In this document: positions 1 through 12,202 of the stretch, one piece after another | Layout: every line of letters begins with the position of its first letter | How positions within the stretch are numbered: the first letter of the stretch is position 1 | NCBI GenBank assembly: GCA_027382625.1 | Contig: JAJKFJ010021383.1 | Span: 62,001-126,000 of the forward strand | Length of the DNA stretch: 64,000 bases | DNA from: Tetmemena sp. SeJ-2015 | Lineage: Eukaryota; Ciliophora; Spirotrichea; Sporadotrichida; Oxytrichidae | Direction: 5' to 3' | Translations under genes and position numbers: made by a program | Notes under the pieces: model-generated | What the model was told of the DNA's origin: nothing | What the model saw: only the letters and a program-made list of their open reading frames with translations | The model's database searches: none

Positions 1-1331
1 TGTTCCCTCCCTTTTTCTTGTTTCTGTTGTTCTTCTTGAGCTTATTAGAGGAGTCTAATTCTGGCGGCAACTCGCCTGAGAAATCATCTTACTAAACTAC
101 GTCCGCACCTTATGCTATCATAGCCTCTGTCAACAGATTGGCAAAGTGAGGCATATCAATCATTTCCTCTAGTAATCCAAATCCTGATTGCATCTTCTGC
201 ATCTTTTTCTTCTTGCTTGACTCACGCTGTCTGATTTCTTCCTCTTACCGTAACCTCTCCTACTCCTCCTTATATTTCTTGTTCTCCTTCTTGCTGAAGT
301 AGGGTCCCCCTCCACACTCTTATCTCACTCTTTCCAGTTCCTCTAAGAAGTCTATCTCTGGGGCCTGTTCTCTGTTGTTCTTGCGCGCCTTCTTTCTCTC
401 TTTTTTGCTCTGCTCTCTCTTCTTTTCCTCCTCTTACTTTGCCTCTTAAATCTTGCTGCTCAAGGTCCCGCTGGTTCTTGTCATGTCGCTCCATCTACTT
501 CAGAAATCCTCTGCACTTCAAGCATCCATATATTTAAAGACTTAAGTAAATTTCATCATAGCTAGATTAATCCAGGTCTGCAGTTGCGCTTGGCTCTGTT
601 CTTGAGTAGGAATTTAGCAAACACGAAATCCATTCTCTCTCCGCACTATTACATTCATCAAAAGCAGTTAAGAGTATTTGCTTACCACGTGCAACGGAGT
701 CTATCCTAGGAAGTTCTGCGCGTCTATGTCTGCATTCTTGTCCAGAAGGATCTAAGCGCACTCAATCGAGCCACTCTCAGCAGCTCTGCAGTAAATATCG
801 GTAAGCTTTTAAATTATTGCTTACCTGTGGAGAGCAGTGCCGCCATCAGCATCAGACGGATTAAAAACAGGCAACCCTTTCTTTATCAACTCTTTCAGTT
901 GAGCTGCATCGCCCTCCAAAGCAGCCTAGTGAACCGCTGTGTCTCCTCTCCTCTTCAACTCTTTTTAGATTTCTTGACTATACAAATATTTTAGACTTAA
1001 ACTTCGAATTATAGAAAGTGAGGTAGTGAGAGAGTGGATATTTTTAGAAATCTAGGTAATTTTCTCACTTTAAATCTTAAAGGTTCTCAGGCTTAAGAGC
1101 AGATCCTAGCTTCGAGAATCTCTTGCCTCCTCCAATCGCTCCTGAGTTAAAACCTGAAGACATACTGGAGCCAGCTTTCATAGGGGCTGATGAGGAATTA
1201 TAGCTAGGAAAGTTAGAGGAGCAGGATGAGAATGCAGGGTCCATGCTTTGAGTAGAGGGAAGTGAAGAAGTCTCCTCATTTCCCTTATTCTGAGTGATGA
1301 TGCTGCTGGAACTCAGCTTTTAATTTTTCAT
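1..1331 (-). CDS. Ankyrin-repeat protein, 3' end outside window
   Basis: The start is the ATG at 1329-1331 (MKNQKLSSSS), followed by a Ser-rich leader. An intron of about 106 nt (GTGAG...TATAG) leads into ankyrin repeats (RRGDTAVHQAALEGDAAQL, GGTALHRAAESG, NFLGQTPLHV). Two further introns of about 40 nt, both starting GTAAGCAA, fall inside the repeats. A Lys/Glu-rich tail follows (KKENKKYKEEQERLRQEEEI) in which TAG and TAA are read as Gln. Ankyrin repeats bind other proteins. No catalytic domain is visible and the partner cannot be guessed. The gene runs off the left edge. Confidence 0.8.
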
Positions 1332-1851
1332 TTTAGTTATGCTAAAATATTAAAATCAGAGGTCCCACTCAATTAGTTATAATAAAAGTTTTAATGTTAT
1401 TAAAAAGGAAATGAAATTTTTATAATGAATTTATTGAACATCTTTTAATTGAGAACACCAATTACTAGTTATGCTTTCTTAATTAATCGGTTTCTCTCTC
1501 TCTCTTTATTTTTAACTTTTTTCACTTCATTTTGGATAGAATGAGATTTATCCATGGATACAATTTATCTAGCTATTAATTTTATGCGAAGCCGGCTTTA
1601 CAAATTTAGTACAGACTTTAATATGTGCGCATAAAATATACTCAACTAACTTATAAATTTGAATTAGTTATAATTTTTCTTTTGTACGAGCATAGCAGCT
1701 ATTATTATTTTCAGAATCCAAATATTTCTCACCTATATGAGCTTCAATTGGGTATATAAAAACTATATTATTGATTGAATGAATGTATTCTAAACAAAAG
1801 TTTCATAGTTAAATCCTCTCTATCTTTGCCAAAGTAATCCTTTATTTATCT
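1332..1851. other. AT-rich intergenic spacer
   Basis: No convincing coding frame. It contains a short CT microsatellite near 1493-1508 and A/T tracts. It separates the divergent-looking start of the ankyrin gene from the stop of the next minus-strand gene. Confidence 0.6.
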
Positions 1852-4800
1852 TCACTTCTTCTTTTTCTTTGGGTTCTTTGCAGTTTCCAGTTCGTCTTCC
1901 AGCTAGTCTATCAACTACTTCAGCCTCACATTCTCTTGTACAGCAAAGCCTTCTCTCTGCTGCAGTTCTAGTATATTCAGAGCATCCTTCTCCACCATTA
2001 ACTTTAACTGTTCAATCGTCTTCAGATCATTTGCGGAACTCTAAAAACAATCATTTACCTAATCTACTCTCACATTATTTTTCTGCAGTTTGTCTTTCAA
2101 ATCTCTTATCTCTGCCTCTTTCGCCTCTAGTGAAGTCTGAAGTTCTTCTAACCTCTGCTCGTGACTGCCTATGATTTCGTCCTATGAATAAATGATGAAG
2201 ATGCATAAATAATGCTTACCTTCATTTCTTGTTCCTGTTGCATAGCGTCAATCTGCTGCTTATGCGAGGCCTCATAAAATTAAGAGTAGTAGCATTGAAA
2301 ATTAAAAATATGGTAGCCTCCATCTGCTGGATCATCATCTGGGTTTGCTTTTACTGTGCCTAGTCTTAAGCACCACCCCCGACTGAGGTGGAAGAATTTG
2401 AGTCTGACCCACCTTTGACAATCAAAGACTTCTCTTTGAGTTCTCTTACCTCCTGCCTCTGTTAGTTTATGATCTTCTTCAACTCTTCTATCTGTACGCT
2501 ACTCTCTTCCTTGTCAATCAGTGTCTACTGGCAGTTCCTGCAAGGCCCATCACCACTAAGCGCATTGCCAGCTCCATCCTTATTGTTCTATGCGCTCTTG
2601 CTAAGCATTTAAGCGTGCTTGAGCAACTGCTGATACTTAGTTTGATCTCTTTCCCTATCTTGATGCAGCGCATTGATCTGAGTGTGTAGGTTCTCAGTAT
2701 AGGCTTTGAATTCCTGATTCTTCTGCTTTAGTTATTCATTGGCTTTGTGAATTGCGATTGCTTTCTCCAATTCATCTTGCCTCTTTTTCAACTCTATCGT
2801 CTGCTGCTTATTTATCTTCTCTAGCTTAGCTATGTACTGCTCCAGTCAACAATACAGACATATTGGCATATAATATGATAAATAGTCTCTGCTTCTCACT
2901 AGCTCTGGCTTCTTCCATCTTTTTGAGTTCCTCTTAGTGCTTTACTTTGATATCTTTTTGCAACTTCCGCAGCTGATTAGCCTCAAGCGTAAGTTGCTAG
3001 TTTTCTTCCTTATACTGCTGCAACATCTCCTACATTTTAATTCAAACGACAACTATGAGAGGAATGGATTTGAGTGTTGCTTTGAGAAGTTGGAACGTTG
3101 TTAAAGTGCTGCAGGGAGGCTCCGCCGAAATCAGAGTGATCTCTTTCTTTAGAACCAGAGTAGCCCAGTTGCTGGTGCTGATTGTGACTTGGGGTGCTTG
3201 CTAGATTACTTTGTGACTTTATATCAGGGTATCCCAAATGATCTTGCTATACTCAACACATATTAATAGAGAGAAAGCGGGTAAGAATTTTTCAAACTCC
3301 GTTGAAATTTTGCGTCGAGTCTGCGCTTCTCTTGATGAGTGAGCTTGAACTAGCATCTTTAATGAGCGATTTCTGCGACTGCTTCCTGATGAGATTTTGA
3401 AAGCGCTTCTTTTCATCTCCTAGATGCATGTTTAACTTGATGATCTCAGCATCCTTCTCATTCAAAGACATACTCAACTCTTCCACAAGTTTGCGCATCA
3501 TCTTCATCTCCTTAGAGAGTTAATAGGTTGTAGACTTTATCTCACTTAAGTCTTCTCCCTATCCGGGGTAAGGAGGTTACTACTACATTTATCTGCCGAG
3601 GGTTTACTGCATTGGGTTTTAGTTTGAGAATTAAGGATACTGCTATTTATATAGGACCATGAATATATTAAAGCTATTGAGACATAAACTGTGGCTAGTA
3701 TTGAGACCTGTTCATAATTGGAGAGACAGATCTATTCATGGGAGGGAGTTATTGCTGGAAGTTTTAAACTGGTCTCTGGCCTTAAGTTTGCCAACTCTGC
3801 TATTGTTATTGAATGAGGGGATCGATTAATTACCTCAATAATTATAAATGTGATTGATCATTCATAATTTACTGCTAGATGGTATTTCCAAGTGTTGTAT
3901 ACATGGAGTTAGGCATTTGCAAAGAACTATTTTGCATGTGCCCTGGGGCTTTACTTTAAATTTATTGCCCTAAGACTAGTGTTACTGCTGTTGCTAATTT
4001 CCAAAGAAGCCATTTAAGAATTAGAAAACCTTGTTCTCATCATCTTCTCGTAAGTTCCTGGGCCTTGATGCTAATTCATGGAGTTCCTGACCAAGTGATT
4101 TGCAAACTACTTGGGATTGACTGGCATGCTTTGTCTCATAGGCTGCTAGCGCATACCCTAATTTTACTAATACATTTGCTGCTATTGCTGATGCTGTTAA
4201 GAATTCATCCTTGGAGACTACATGCCACCATTTAGACTTGTATCCTCTATGCTAATAATCCCATTGCCACTATTAGTAGAATTCATTTGCTGCTGTTGCT
4301 GATATAGATTCTATTGTTGCTATTTCTCATTTGACAGAGACTGCATATTGCCGTCGTTGATTTGGCTATCAATCGATTGCTAGCGCTTGTGCTATTGAGC
4401 GAGTTGAATTATCTGGTCGACACTCATTTGCGATATTTTCTTAGGGTTCAATTTCTCTGAGCTACTAAATGGGATGCGTAGACCTGAGTTGTCTCTAACC
4501 TGACCCTTCCCAATCTGGTTTTAAATTAGCCTTTGTGCCAAACCTCCTCCATTTCCTCCACCTCCTCTTGAAAGGGAATCATTCCGATTATGATTAGTCC
4601 CGTTTAAGTTCTTAGGATAAGTTCTATAATAAAAAAAGAGAGAACCATAGAATGGCTTATACTAAGTTAAGCTGTTATTGAGTTTGTTGGATTGCTTGGT
4701 TGGAGGACTCATTCTTTTCTGTGAGGAAGCAAATGGATTAGAATAGTCGATGGTGGATTCAAACCCATTCTTCATCGATTGCGCATAAGTGAGCTGCTCT

Positions 4801-5407
4801 CTGTCGTTCCTACTCACTATTTAAAATTAATTATCACACTCTGCAATTCATTATAAGAAGAGCTAAAGTTCAACAGAACGAATGAAGGCTTTTAAAAGAG
4901 AGACTACTTACTTTAGTTTGAGCTGCCCTGCTTCTTATTGAACAGAATGCTGTTGGAGAGGCTCTGAGAAAATTTGTTCACTGGAGAGCCATTTGCATCC
5001 ACATCATCCTCGTTCTCACTCTGCACGTTTAAGTTTGCAAATCCGTAAATATGCCAATAGATAAGATGGCGATAATAAGTTAAAGCGATCATTGCCCACA
5101 AGAACTCCGTATCCACTCATGTTTTGCACATTATAAATCAAGAATCAATAATAACCTTTACGAAGTTTTGCTAATGAGCCCCATGAGTGCCGTTACTCTG
5201 CGATGGATAAGTTCCATTCCTCTGCTGCTGTTACTATGTATTCTAATTGAGCCTTAATTGGATACTGTTGTTGAGTGCCTGCTGCTGTTAATTGCTCAAT
5301 TGATAGGCTTGCATTTATTGCAAGTGCTCTCCATTCATAGCCTGTCCATAGTGCGAACTTAGGTTGAGATTATTTGCATTGTTGTTGTTATTGCCTCCTG
5401 CTAGCAT
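1852..5407 (-). CDS. Gln/Asn-rich coiled-coil protein
   Basis: The start is ATG 5405-5407 (MLAGGNNNNNANNLNL) and the stop is TGA 1852-1854 after a lysine run (NPKKKKK). The N-terminal half is low-complexity Gln/Asn/Ser (for example KQQQQNLYQQQQQMNSTN), using many TAA/TAG Gln codons. The C-terminal half is a long coiled coil (LEKINKQQTIELKKRQDEL, EELKKIINQQRQEVRELKEK). Clear GT-AG introns lie near 2179-2216 (GTAAGC...CATAG), 2050-2080 and 4620-4660. A frame break near 3040 is not explained by an intron and may be an IES. Function unknown; the composition suggests a scaffold or a granule component. Confidence 0.7.
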
Positions 5408-5626
5408 GATATTAATTAAACTTATTATTTATTTATCTAATCTATTACCTTCCTTTCTTTGTCTTATCAATAATTTCATATATACTTTCTACTATTTAAT
5501 TTATTTAAGAAGCAACTTTGCTTATTTAAAATGAGAGTGGAGATTAACTAGAGTGAGGATAAGTTCTTCAAAATAAACGAGAAGAATAAAAATTGTAAAG
5601 TGCAGTGAAAGTTAGCTGATTTGATT

Positions 5627-8527
5627 TCAATAGTCCTCCTCACTACCATAGTCATCTGCTAACATTTTATTATTGGCTGCATTCTTTCTCTATTCTGGAG
5701 AGCCCTAGACATCTTCCTCTTCATCGTCATATTCCTCCTCATCTTCTTCTTCACCCTCATCTTCATCATCGTATTCACTCTCTTCCTCATCTTCTTAATT
5801 ATTACTCTTGCTTTATTGGAATCCTTTCGAATTATTAACAGTTCCACTACTCTTCAAACTAGACTTTTGATTCTGCTGTTGCTGCTACTTCTAAGGGTTT
5901 CTTATACTCTCCTAAATTTTGGGTACATTTTTGACAGCACTGGATTCAAAGTCGTTCTCTGTGTGACTTATTTGCTTTACAGTGTTTTTGTTCTCATCAA
6001 AGCGCACTGACTTATTCTTCTTCAGCTTCTGCTGAGCCTTGAGTTGCTTCCTAACTGCAGGGTCCTCTCCATCAGATATACTACTACTGCTCTCCCCTCC
6101 GTCGTTAACTCCATGGATCTTCTTAGTTCGCTAGCGCTGGATCTTCTTTTAAGCCTTGGCTTCCTTCCTGCGGCGACGAGTGTTCGGAGTCTCATCTGAG
6201 TACTCACTAATAAGCCATAGAGTAATAATTATCTTATTTTGTCACTGCTGTCTGAGCCTGAGGAAGAACCACTTCCCTCTTCTTCTCTGCGCTTCTAATC
6301 CTCTTACTGCTTCTTAAGTTGAGCCTTTCGCATGAGCTCTTGCTAGATTTTATTCTTTGCATAGGCATGCTTGCCTCCAGAGTTCACGTTTTAGGCATAG
6401 GAGTCTGGAGTCTGTCTTACTGGCAAACCCCCAGAAGCGGGCTCCTAATTTTCATTCCTTCGGCTTCCCCTGCCTGATCTCCCAGTACCTGACTTTCTTT
6501 GTTGATTCTGTTGCTAAATCCTTTGAATTTCAAATTTCTCCTCATAGCTTTTGAACTTCTGCTTATTATAAAAATAAGGTATTCTGCTTATCCGTCTTCT
6601 CTGTATTTTCTGGTAAGGTTTCAGGCTATTTAGAGACAGTCTTTGGTTAGGAGCTAGTTTTAGGAGCTTGCTAATTATCTCTCTGATTCGCTTATCCTGC
6701 AAGGGAGGTTGATTAACTGCAGGCACTTCTTTCTATTAAGTCCTTCTATTAAGATTGTTTTGAGTGGTGTTTTTGGGAAGCTAGTCTACAAGTACTCTGT
6801 CAGTTACAAAAAATTTCAATATCCCAATAAATATATGCTTGAGTTTGTAGGTCTGCAACATCTTCATCGTTTAGGGTTTCAGTTTTAGCTTATGAGCGAC
6901 TCTGATCCACTTATTTGAATCATAAAAAAAATAATTAAATATATTTGGCTGCGATTGCAATCTTGATTGAAGAGTGCTCTACTGCTTCAGTCTCTTCCTG
7001 TGTGTATTTACTCGGTCTTGGCCCATCATTCACTAATAATATACATAAAATATTTCCATAATATTCACTTGCTTTGTGGGGTTGTTTAATTTGCCTGGAC
7101 TCCTCCTGCCACTCTCCATATCAACATTTTCCTCCCCAAAATCTACAGTCTTGTCAGCTGTGTCTGCCTAAGCTTGAGATGGGGTCTTTGCTTGATTTTC
7201 ATCTGTAGGTTGAGCTGGGTTTATTCCTTACTTTTGCTGAAACGCCCTCCTGAGTTTCTCTCTTTCCCTTTCGATGTCGTCTCTCGCATCTTCTATTTGC
7301 TATATCACTTCCTCTTTCTAGGCTGCAAACTCCTCAATAGGAAAGTCATTCACCACTATTTAATCACAAGAAAGTTATGGTTATATATTATAGACCACAT
7401 TTCTGCTCATCCTATCCTAGAAACTCATGTACTTGTTGCCTTGCTTGAAGCCAGAAGTCTGCGCCTGCAGCAATATCTGCTCGTACTCGATTTCAGCCTC
7501 CAACTCTTCCTCAGTCCTGATCAGGTTGAATCCCACTTTTGCCTTCCGCTCCAACTCCTTTCTGATTTGCAGCTGCTGTGCGGTGTTCAAGTTCTTCCCA
7601 CTCTTCTGCTTCACTTGCATACTCTTCCTCGTCGTCTCTTCCTCTTAAAAAATGAATGATAGATAAAAGCTAAATTTAAAATTCGATATGGTCTTATAAT
7701 CTGCATCATAGGTGATTGATACATTTAATTTTTTTTTGCTCTTAGAACTTGAGTTTCTTGTCAACAATCTTTTAGGAATTTTTAGGGCCTACTGACTTGA
7801 TGAGGTACTCACCAGCCTTGGTGGATTTAATATGAAGAACAGCCACTCGCTTCTCTTTCTGGCTCTTTACTACAAAGCCAGGGATGTCTTAGATATTTTC
7901 CAAGGGAGCCTTCAAACACAAATGATCATAAAAAAGGATTTACTTATAATGGACATATGAAATGGTTGATGTAGCAAAGAGTGATCACTAATTCGCAAAA
8001 GAGAGTGATAGCACCAGCAAGGAAGTAGTTGAGCACGTAAGTTGCAGTGAAATATGGAAGGATTATTATTATCGGGTACACTATAAACACGTTGAATAGG
8101 TATCGCCAAAAGAAATAGGATCTTAGTGAGCGAGCATTTAATTTCACAATTAAGGTTTTTAAAATGTGATATGACGATTAAGATTGTTCTTTTTGTAAAA
8201 TCCAATGCCAATAAGGACTTTAACGAGTAGTGCCCCAGACATGACCACATCGAAGATGATTAACAAAATATGGAATCGTTTATGTTGAATGATTGACCTG
8301 GACGTTAAATTGTTGAAGAATATGACACAAGCCACTGCAATAAATGTGAACGCATCAAAGAAGGCCACTTTCTTTGGCTGAGGCTGGGCTTTCTTAATGT
8401 CTTCAGAGGTCTGCATAGAAAGCCCTGACTTTGCGCCTCTCTTTCCCTCAGGACCAAGTTGAATTCCACTTTCCATGCTTTCCTCGTCTTCTGAATAGGA
8501 AGAGGAAGATTGGTTTTGCCTTTTCAT
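5627..8527 (-). CDS. Membrane-anchored protein with charged C-terminal region, interrupted by IESs
   Basis: Start ATG at 8527 (MKRQNQSSSSYSEDEE), a Ser/acidic leader, then hydrophobic spans (AFFDAFTFIAVACVIFF, LRSYFFWRYLF, YVLNYFLAGAITLF). After an intron (7926-7960 region) come basic and coiled segments (QLQIRKELERKAKVGFNLI, EEFAAQKEEVIQQIEDARDD), then a region around LKHIFIGILKFFVTDRVL and an acidic tail ending at TGA 5627-5629 (LADDYGSEEDY). IESs with pointers GTGGT (7352-7398) and GTGAAT (7028-7068) restore the frame; a TAT-bounded insert near 6920-6940 is also plausible. The break between the first two hydrophobic blocks near 8185 is unresolved. It could be two genes, one ending at 7030-7032 and the next starting at 7029. 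No family recognised. A decayed copy of its first segment lies at 12203-12541. Confidence 0.55.
7028..7068 (-). other. IES, pointer GTGAAT (ATTCAC on +)
   Basis: The span includes both pointer copies (7028-7033 and 7063-7068). Reading through gives a TGA immediately followed by ATG, which looks like a gene boundary. Excising one pointer plus the AT-rich insert gives TKQVNDGPRPSKYTQEE in one frame. The insert also begins GT and ends AG, but splicing it as an intron leaves TGA in frame. Confidence 0.55.
7352..7398 (-). other. IES, pointer GTGGT (ACCAC on +)
   Basis: Direct repeats ACCAC at 7352-7356 and 7394-7398 flank an AT-rich insert. Excision restores the frame from MSRNV into VNDFPIEEFAAQ; intron removal with GT-AG ends does not. 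Confidence 0.65.
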
Positions 8528-8700
8528 TTTAATAAAAGAAATATAATGTAATATAATAATTTAAGTTAGAGAGAGAGAGAGTGATAGTAGGATTATACTT
8601 AATTGGTACTTATAAGGTAAAAATAACAAATTTGAATTATTCTGGTGGATAAATGGTCTCTTAATTAAATTTAATTTCTTATATATAAAAATAATAGCAT

Positions 8701-9453
8701 TCATTGTTGAGCTTCTCCAAATCTTATAGTGGTCTCAAGTATCTCCTGAAAAGCTAGCTCTCTGGCAATGAGATCACTCACTATTCTGTCTCTTTCCTCC
8801 AAATGCAAATTGATATCTGCAATTGTTTGTTGCTAAGCAGTATCTGAAGCCCCATAGTTTGCCATTGCCTCCACTGCTGGGAGGCTTTAGAGGGAAGCTA
8901 TGATTGCTTGAGATTAGTTTAGGCGAGCCTAAAGATGCTGAAGGTAGCTGATTTAGGAGTTCTAGTCTTATGGGTCCACTTACCTAGCCTGCGCCACAGT
9001 TTGAAGAGTATTAGGCTGACCAGCATTTATCAATAAATTCTTAATCTCCTTTAGAAGATCAATCATTCCCACATCACAGCATACTTTAATGCTTTGATCT
9101 ATGTTGATGTTTAAGTCCCCTTTAATATTTGAATCGCCCAATTGCAAGTTGCTAAATGGCTAATGGTTTTGGACATTGGCAGATGGCGCATTGTACTGCT
9201 ATCTTATATTCTGTGACCTCTCTGCATTCACCATCTCTGCTGAATCCTTTCGCTCAGCTTCCATTTTCACCTTCTTTTTAAAATCTTGATCTCTATCAAC
9301 TTCTCCTCCTTGTTTGCCTCCTTCATCCCCTTGAACATGAAGAGCTTGCTTGTGTTCCTTTTTCGCGTCTTCTTGCTCGTGTGCTTGCATCTGCTCTGAG
9401 ATGCTACTCACCTCTACTTGTTATTAAATTTTAATATTTCTAGATTGATCCAT
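8701..9453 (-). CDS. Uncharacterised 250-residue protein, DQSIK family copy 1
   Basis: One uninterrupted frame from ATG 9451-9453 (MDQSRNIKIQQQVEV) to TGA 8701-8703, with no intron and no IES. The first 90 residues are Lys/Glu/Gln-rich. The central core (GDLNINIDQSIKVCCDVGMI, then DLLKEIKNLL) is followed by a helical Gln-rich C-terminus. The plus-strand gene at 23998-24756 has nearly the same length and a matching core (NVIIDQSIKSCVDLQMLSLL, then QEIKQI). I do not recognise the family. The lack of IESs, unlike the neighbours, would fit a germline-limited gene that never passes through MDS joining; that is inference. Confidence 0.7.
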
Positions 9454-9844
9454 ATGAATTTATTACTTATAATTTTGAAGGGCTTCTTTCCTTTATATTC
9501 TCTAGATTTTATTTAAATATTCATTTAGATAAATATTACATATAAATTTCAATCTAAAATAAACTGCTTTTTTCTGAAAAAAATAAATAAAAGGCTATTT
9601 AAAAAAGGAAGTTTCAATAATTAAATTGAAGCTTTTTACATTCTTATTTTTATTGGAATAAAGAAAGGGACAGAGTTAATTCAGTAATATCATATGCGAT
9701 ATTTAAAAAACCAAATATCAATTTAAACAAATCTTCATTAATGTCAATTATAAAAATTGTAATTAGAGAACAATACAAACTTCTAAATTTACTAATTCAA
9801 TACTATTGCAAAAAAATAAATTGGTATTCATAATTGAATAAAAG
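9454..9844. other. AT-rich spacer
   Basis: Very AT-rich sequence with A-runs and no frame longer than chance. I see no gene. Confidence 0.6.
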
Positions 9845-10548
9845 TCAGACTTTAGATAGAATATCAAGGGAACTAATGGCCTCCAGAGTTCCAAATGTAT
9901 AGTATTTGGATGCAACTGAGGTCTTACTTTAAAGAATCAGTTTCTCGCTAATTAATCTAGAAAAATTATTTCTTAAGGCAGTTTTAAGAAACGATTGCTT
10001 GAAGTCGCCAGCAATCTTATTTTAGACCACTTCGTTCCAAATTAAATAGTTCCAAGTTTCACTGAGCTGTCCCTCGTCAACTTACTAAAGTGCCTTCTCT
10101 GAATTAAACCCTGAATTTGAACTTTAAAAGGTGGGGCTTGTCGCTGATGGAATAGAGAATGATTAATACTCATTAAGCTTCTTCGTCATTAAAGTTATAA
10201 CTTTCTATAGACTAATGATATTACTCTTCAGTCTTGCAAAATAAATTCGCATGCAAATTTTACTCTCGGGACTAACCATTTTTTTTCTTGAGTCTGATCG
10301 TCCTTATTTTGTTCTAACCCTGCTTTAAATATTATCATAAAATTATAAGAAAGTGATAATAAGCTGTATTAATACTTATAATCATGCTAGTCAAACGCGA
10401 AATTACTCAAAAATAACTACATGATCCATCCTATCTCAGTTTCATTTTGACTCTAAGGTATGGATGTAGTCACCCTTATCAGTAGTAATAGCCAGTTCTC
10501 AACATAAACAAAAAATTGGAGAGTGCCAGCCGCACTATACTCTCGCAT
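9845..10548 (-). CDS. Uncharacterised protein, module gene copy A (frames shift internally)
   Basis: An upstream frame starts at ATG 10546-10548 (MREYSAAGTLQFFVYVEN) and stops near 10230. An overlapping frame starting at ATG 10277-10279 (MVSPESKICMRIYFARL) continues to TGA 9845-9847. The second frame holds a segment (VDEGQLSETWNYLIWNEVVQ, KIAGDFKQSFLK) clearly related to the plus-strand gene at 21778. Whether the two frames are one gene joined by an unseen IES or a decayed gene is not clear. Function unknown. It sits just upstream of the DQSIK gene, as its relative does. Confidence 0.5.
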
Positions 10549-10639
10549 TTGAAAGTTGCTTTGAAAGATGAGAAAAGTTGGGAGTTGCAGCTGTTCTCAT
10601 CGCACTTCTAAGTTTCAAGATGTGCACATAAAATTATTT

Positions 10640-12020
10640 GATTGATCCTCAAACTCTTCGCCACTAAGCGCACTTCAGTTTGGGGGAGCGCGCGAAGATC
10701 TTCCATAGATAGTTTTCCTTATCTCAAGATCTCTCTTAACTGTAGCAAACATCTATCGTTGAAATGGCATAACGTACAAAACTGTGAATCGATAAGGCGT
10801 TATTTGCGGATCAGCGAAAGACTCAGTCTTAGAAACTTATGTCTTCATCCTCGCTCTATCAAGGGGAGAGCAGGCGGGCACATTCAAGGAAGTCCACTCA
10901 GACAAACCTAAATTTATATGAAGCATTAGAAAAGTGGACGGTCGTATCCTTGCTCAACTTGTGAGACATTCTCTCATTGTTTCCTCAAGAAACAAATGGA
11001 AAGAAGCACATGGCTGAGTTCGTAATGAGGATAAAGAACTTTAAAGATGTCCCAGCAAAGAGCAAGCAGATCCGAAAAGGGAACAAAAAGAGGAAGCAAG
11101 GGGAGAAGAAGAGGAAGATTGAGTTCATGAATAGAAGCCTTAGTGTATGGTGTCATAAAGTTTCAGCTAGCTCAAGCAAGATTTTCATGCTTGAGAGTTG
11201 TAATTGGAGGAGTGTGTTCAAAATTACCTCCACCTTTGCTGATTTCGAAGCGAAGAGACACCATCATACAAGAAGAGTATGCTTACAAGATCTTCCCCTT
11301 ACGAATACCCTTTTAAAGGAAAGAGAAGGTCTTGAGTTCGCGAACGAACTGGGCAGTGTTTAGAGAAGCGAGGGACAAAAAACTTGAAGTACGTTCTTCA
11401 TCTTGCTGGTGTTCTTATCGATCATGATTACATCGCCATTCGCCTTCCTAAAAAGGGAGATCACTAAGAGAATTTCTCAGCACGAGGCGCAACAAGTACT
11501 AGCTTACTGCTATTCTCACTGACCTCGTTAGAGGAGTGATGGAGTTGCATGAGTTGGGATTCGTGCACAGAATCTCAAGCCAGAGAACATCATGATAAAC
11601 TTTGAACCAGTCAGAGCAACTGTCATAGACTTCAACAAGTTGTAAGAAGAGAAAACATTGAGGAAGCATCGTGCAAGGAACTGCAGGCTAACTTCCATAG
11701 AGACAGACTTGGCTTTAACGGTTCAGTGCAGTGGGACATTTTGGTCTATAGTTGCAATCATACTTGAATGCGATATGAAACCAGAGGAATACTACTAGTG
11801 TAAAAATGAAGATGATGCAATATAATTTGCAACAAGACATTGTAAGATAGACAAGGTATCAGAACCCTTTGAAAAGTTAGAGAGTAATATCAAGCAAACC
11901 CATGAAACCTAAAACTCAGTTATCTGAGATAGAGGAAGCAAAGGTATAAAATTCAGAGAATATGAAGAAGACGTCAAGGTCACCTTCCTTGAAGACTTTA
12001 GATTGCCTGTTTAGGGTTAA
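10640..12020 (+). pseudogene. Decayed protein kinase
   Basis: Kinase catalytic features are visible in successive frames. SLREFLSTRRNKYQ is followed by LTAILTDLVRGVMELHELGF, VHR and NLKPENIMIN (the HRD-loop region, with the catalytic Asp replaced by Asn), then VIDFNKL in place of the DFG motif. One-base losses lie near 11461 (before SLREFL) and 11571 (between VHR and NLKPEN). A further frame change lies near 11345, and an in-frame TGA occurs near 11930 before DRGSKGIKF. The N-lobe upstream (10640-11280) cannot be reconstructed. Several independent lesions, and none curable by a pointer-bounded excision, point to a pseudogene. Confidence 0.65.
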
Positions 12021-12202
12021 AATTTAGCATGATTATAAGTATTAATAAAGAAATTAATTATACACAACTTATTTTCACTTTCTTATCATATTATGGGGTT
12101 TTTTAAGGTATCGCGCATAAGAAAAAGGATCGAAGAGTTCAGTAGTTAAATTCGAAATTTAGACTTTTTAAATTGTTCTAATTAATTTTGATTTTTAGAC
12201 TG

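Noticed and set aside
7912..8250. CTTAAT direct repeat near 8155-8190 as the junction between two membrane segments
   Set aside because: Excision leads into a frame without membrane character, while the alternative frame is clearly hydrophobic. The junction is left unresolved.
11931..11933. TGA read as an amino acid (an all-sense code as in karyorelicts)
   Set aside because: Trp is encoded by TGG in every conserved position seen (pump, carrier, SDHAF3, USP), and TGA ends most genes at family-typical lengths.
12092..12103. GGGGTTTT-like run, possible telomere repeat
   Set aside because: Only a single unit and no C4A4 or G4T4 array anywhere in the window. Expected by chance in AT-rich DNA.
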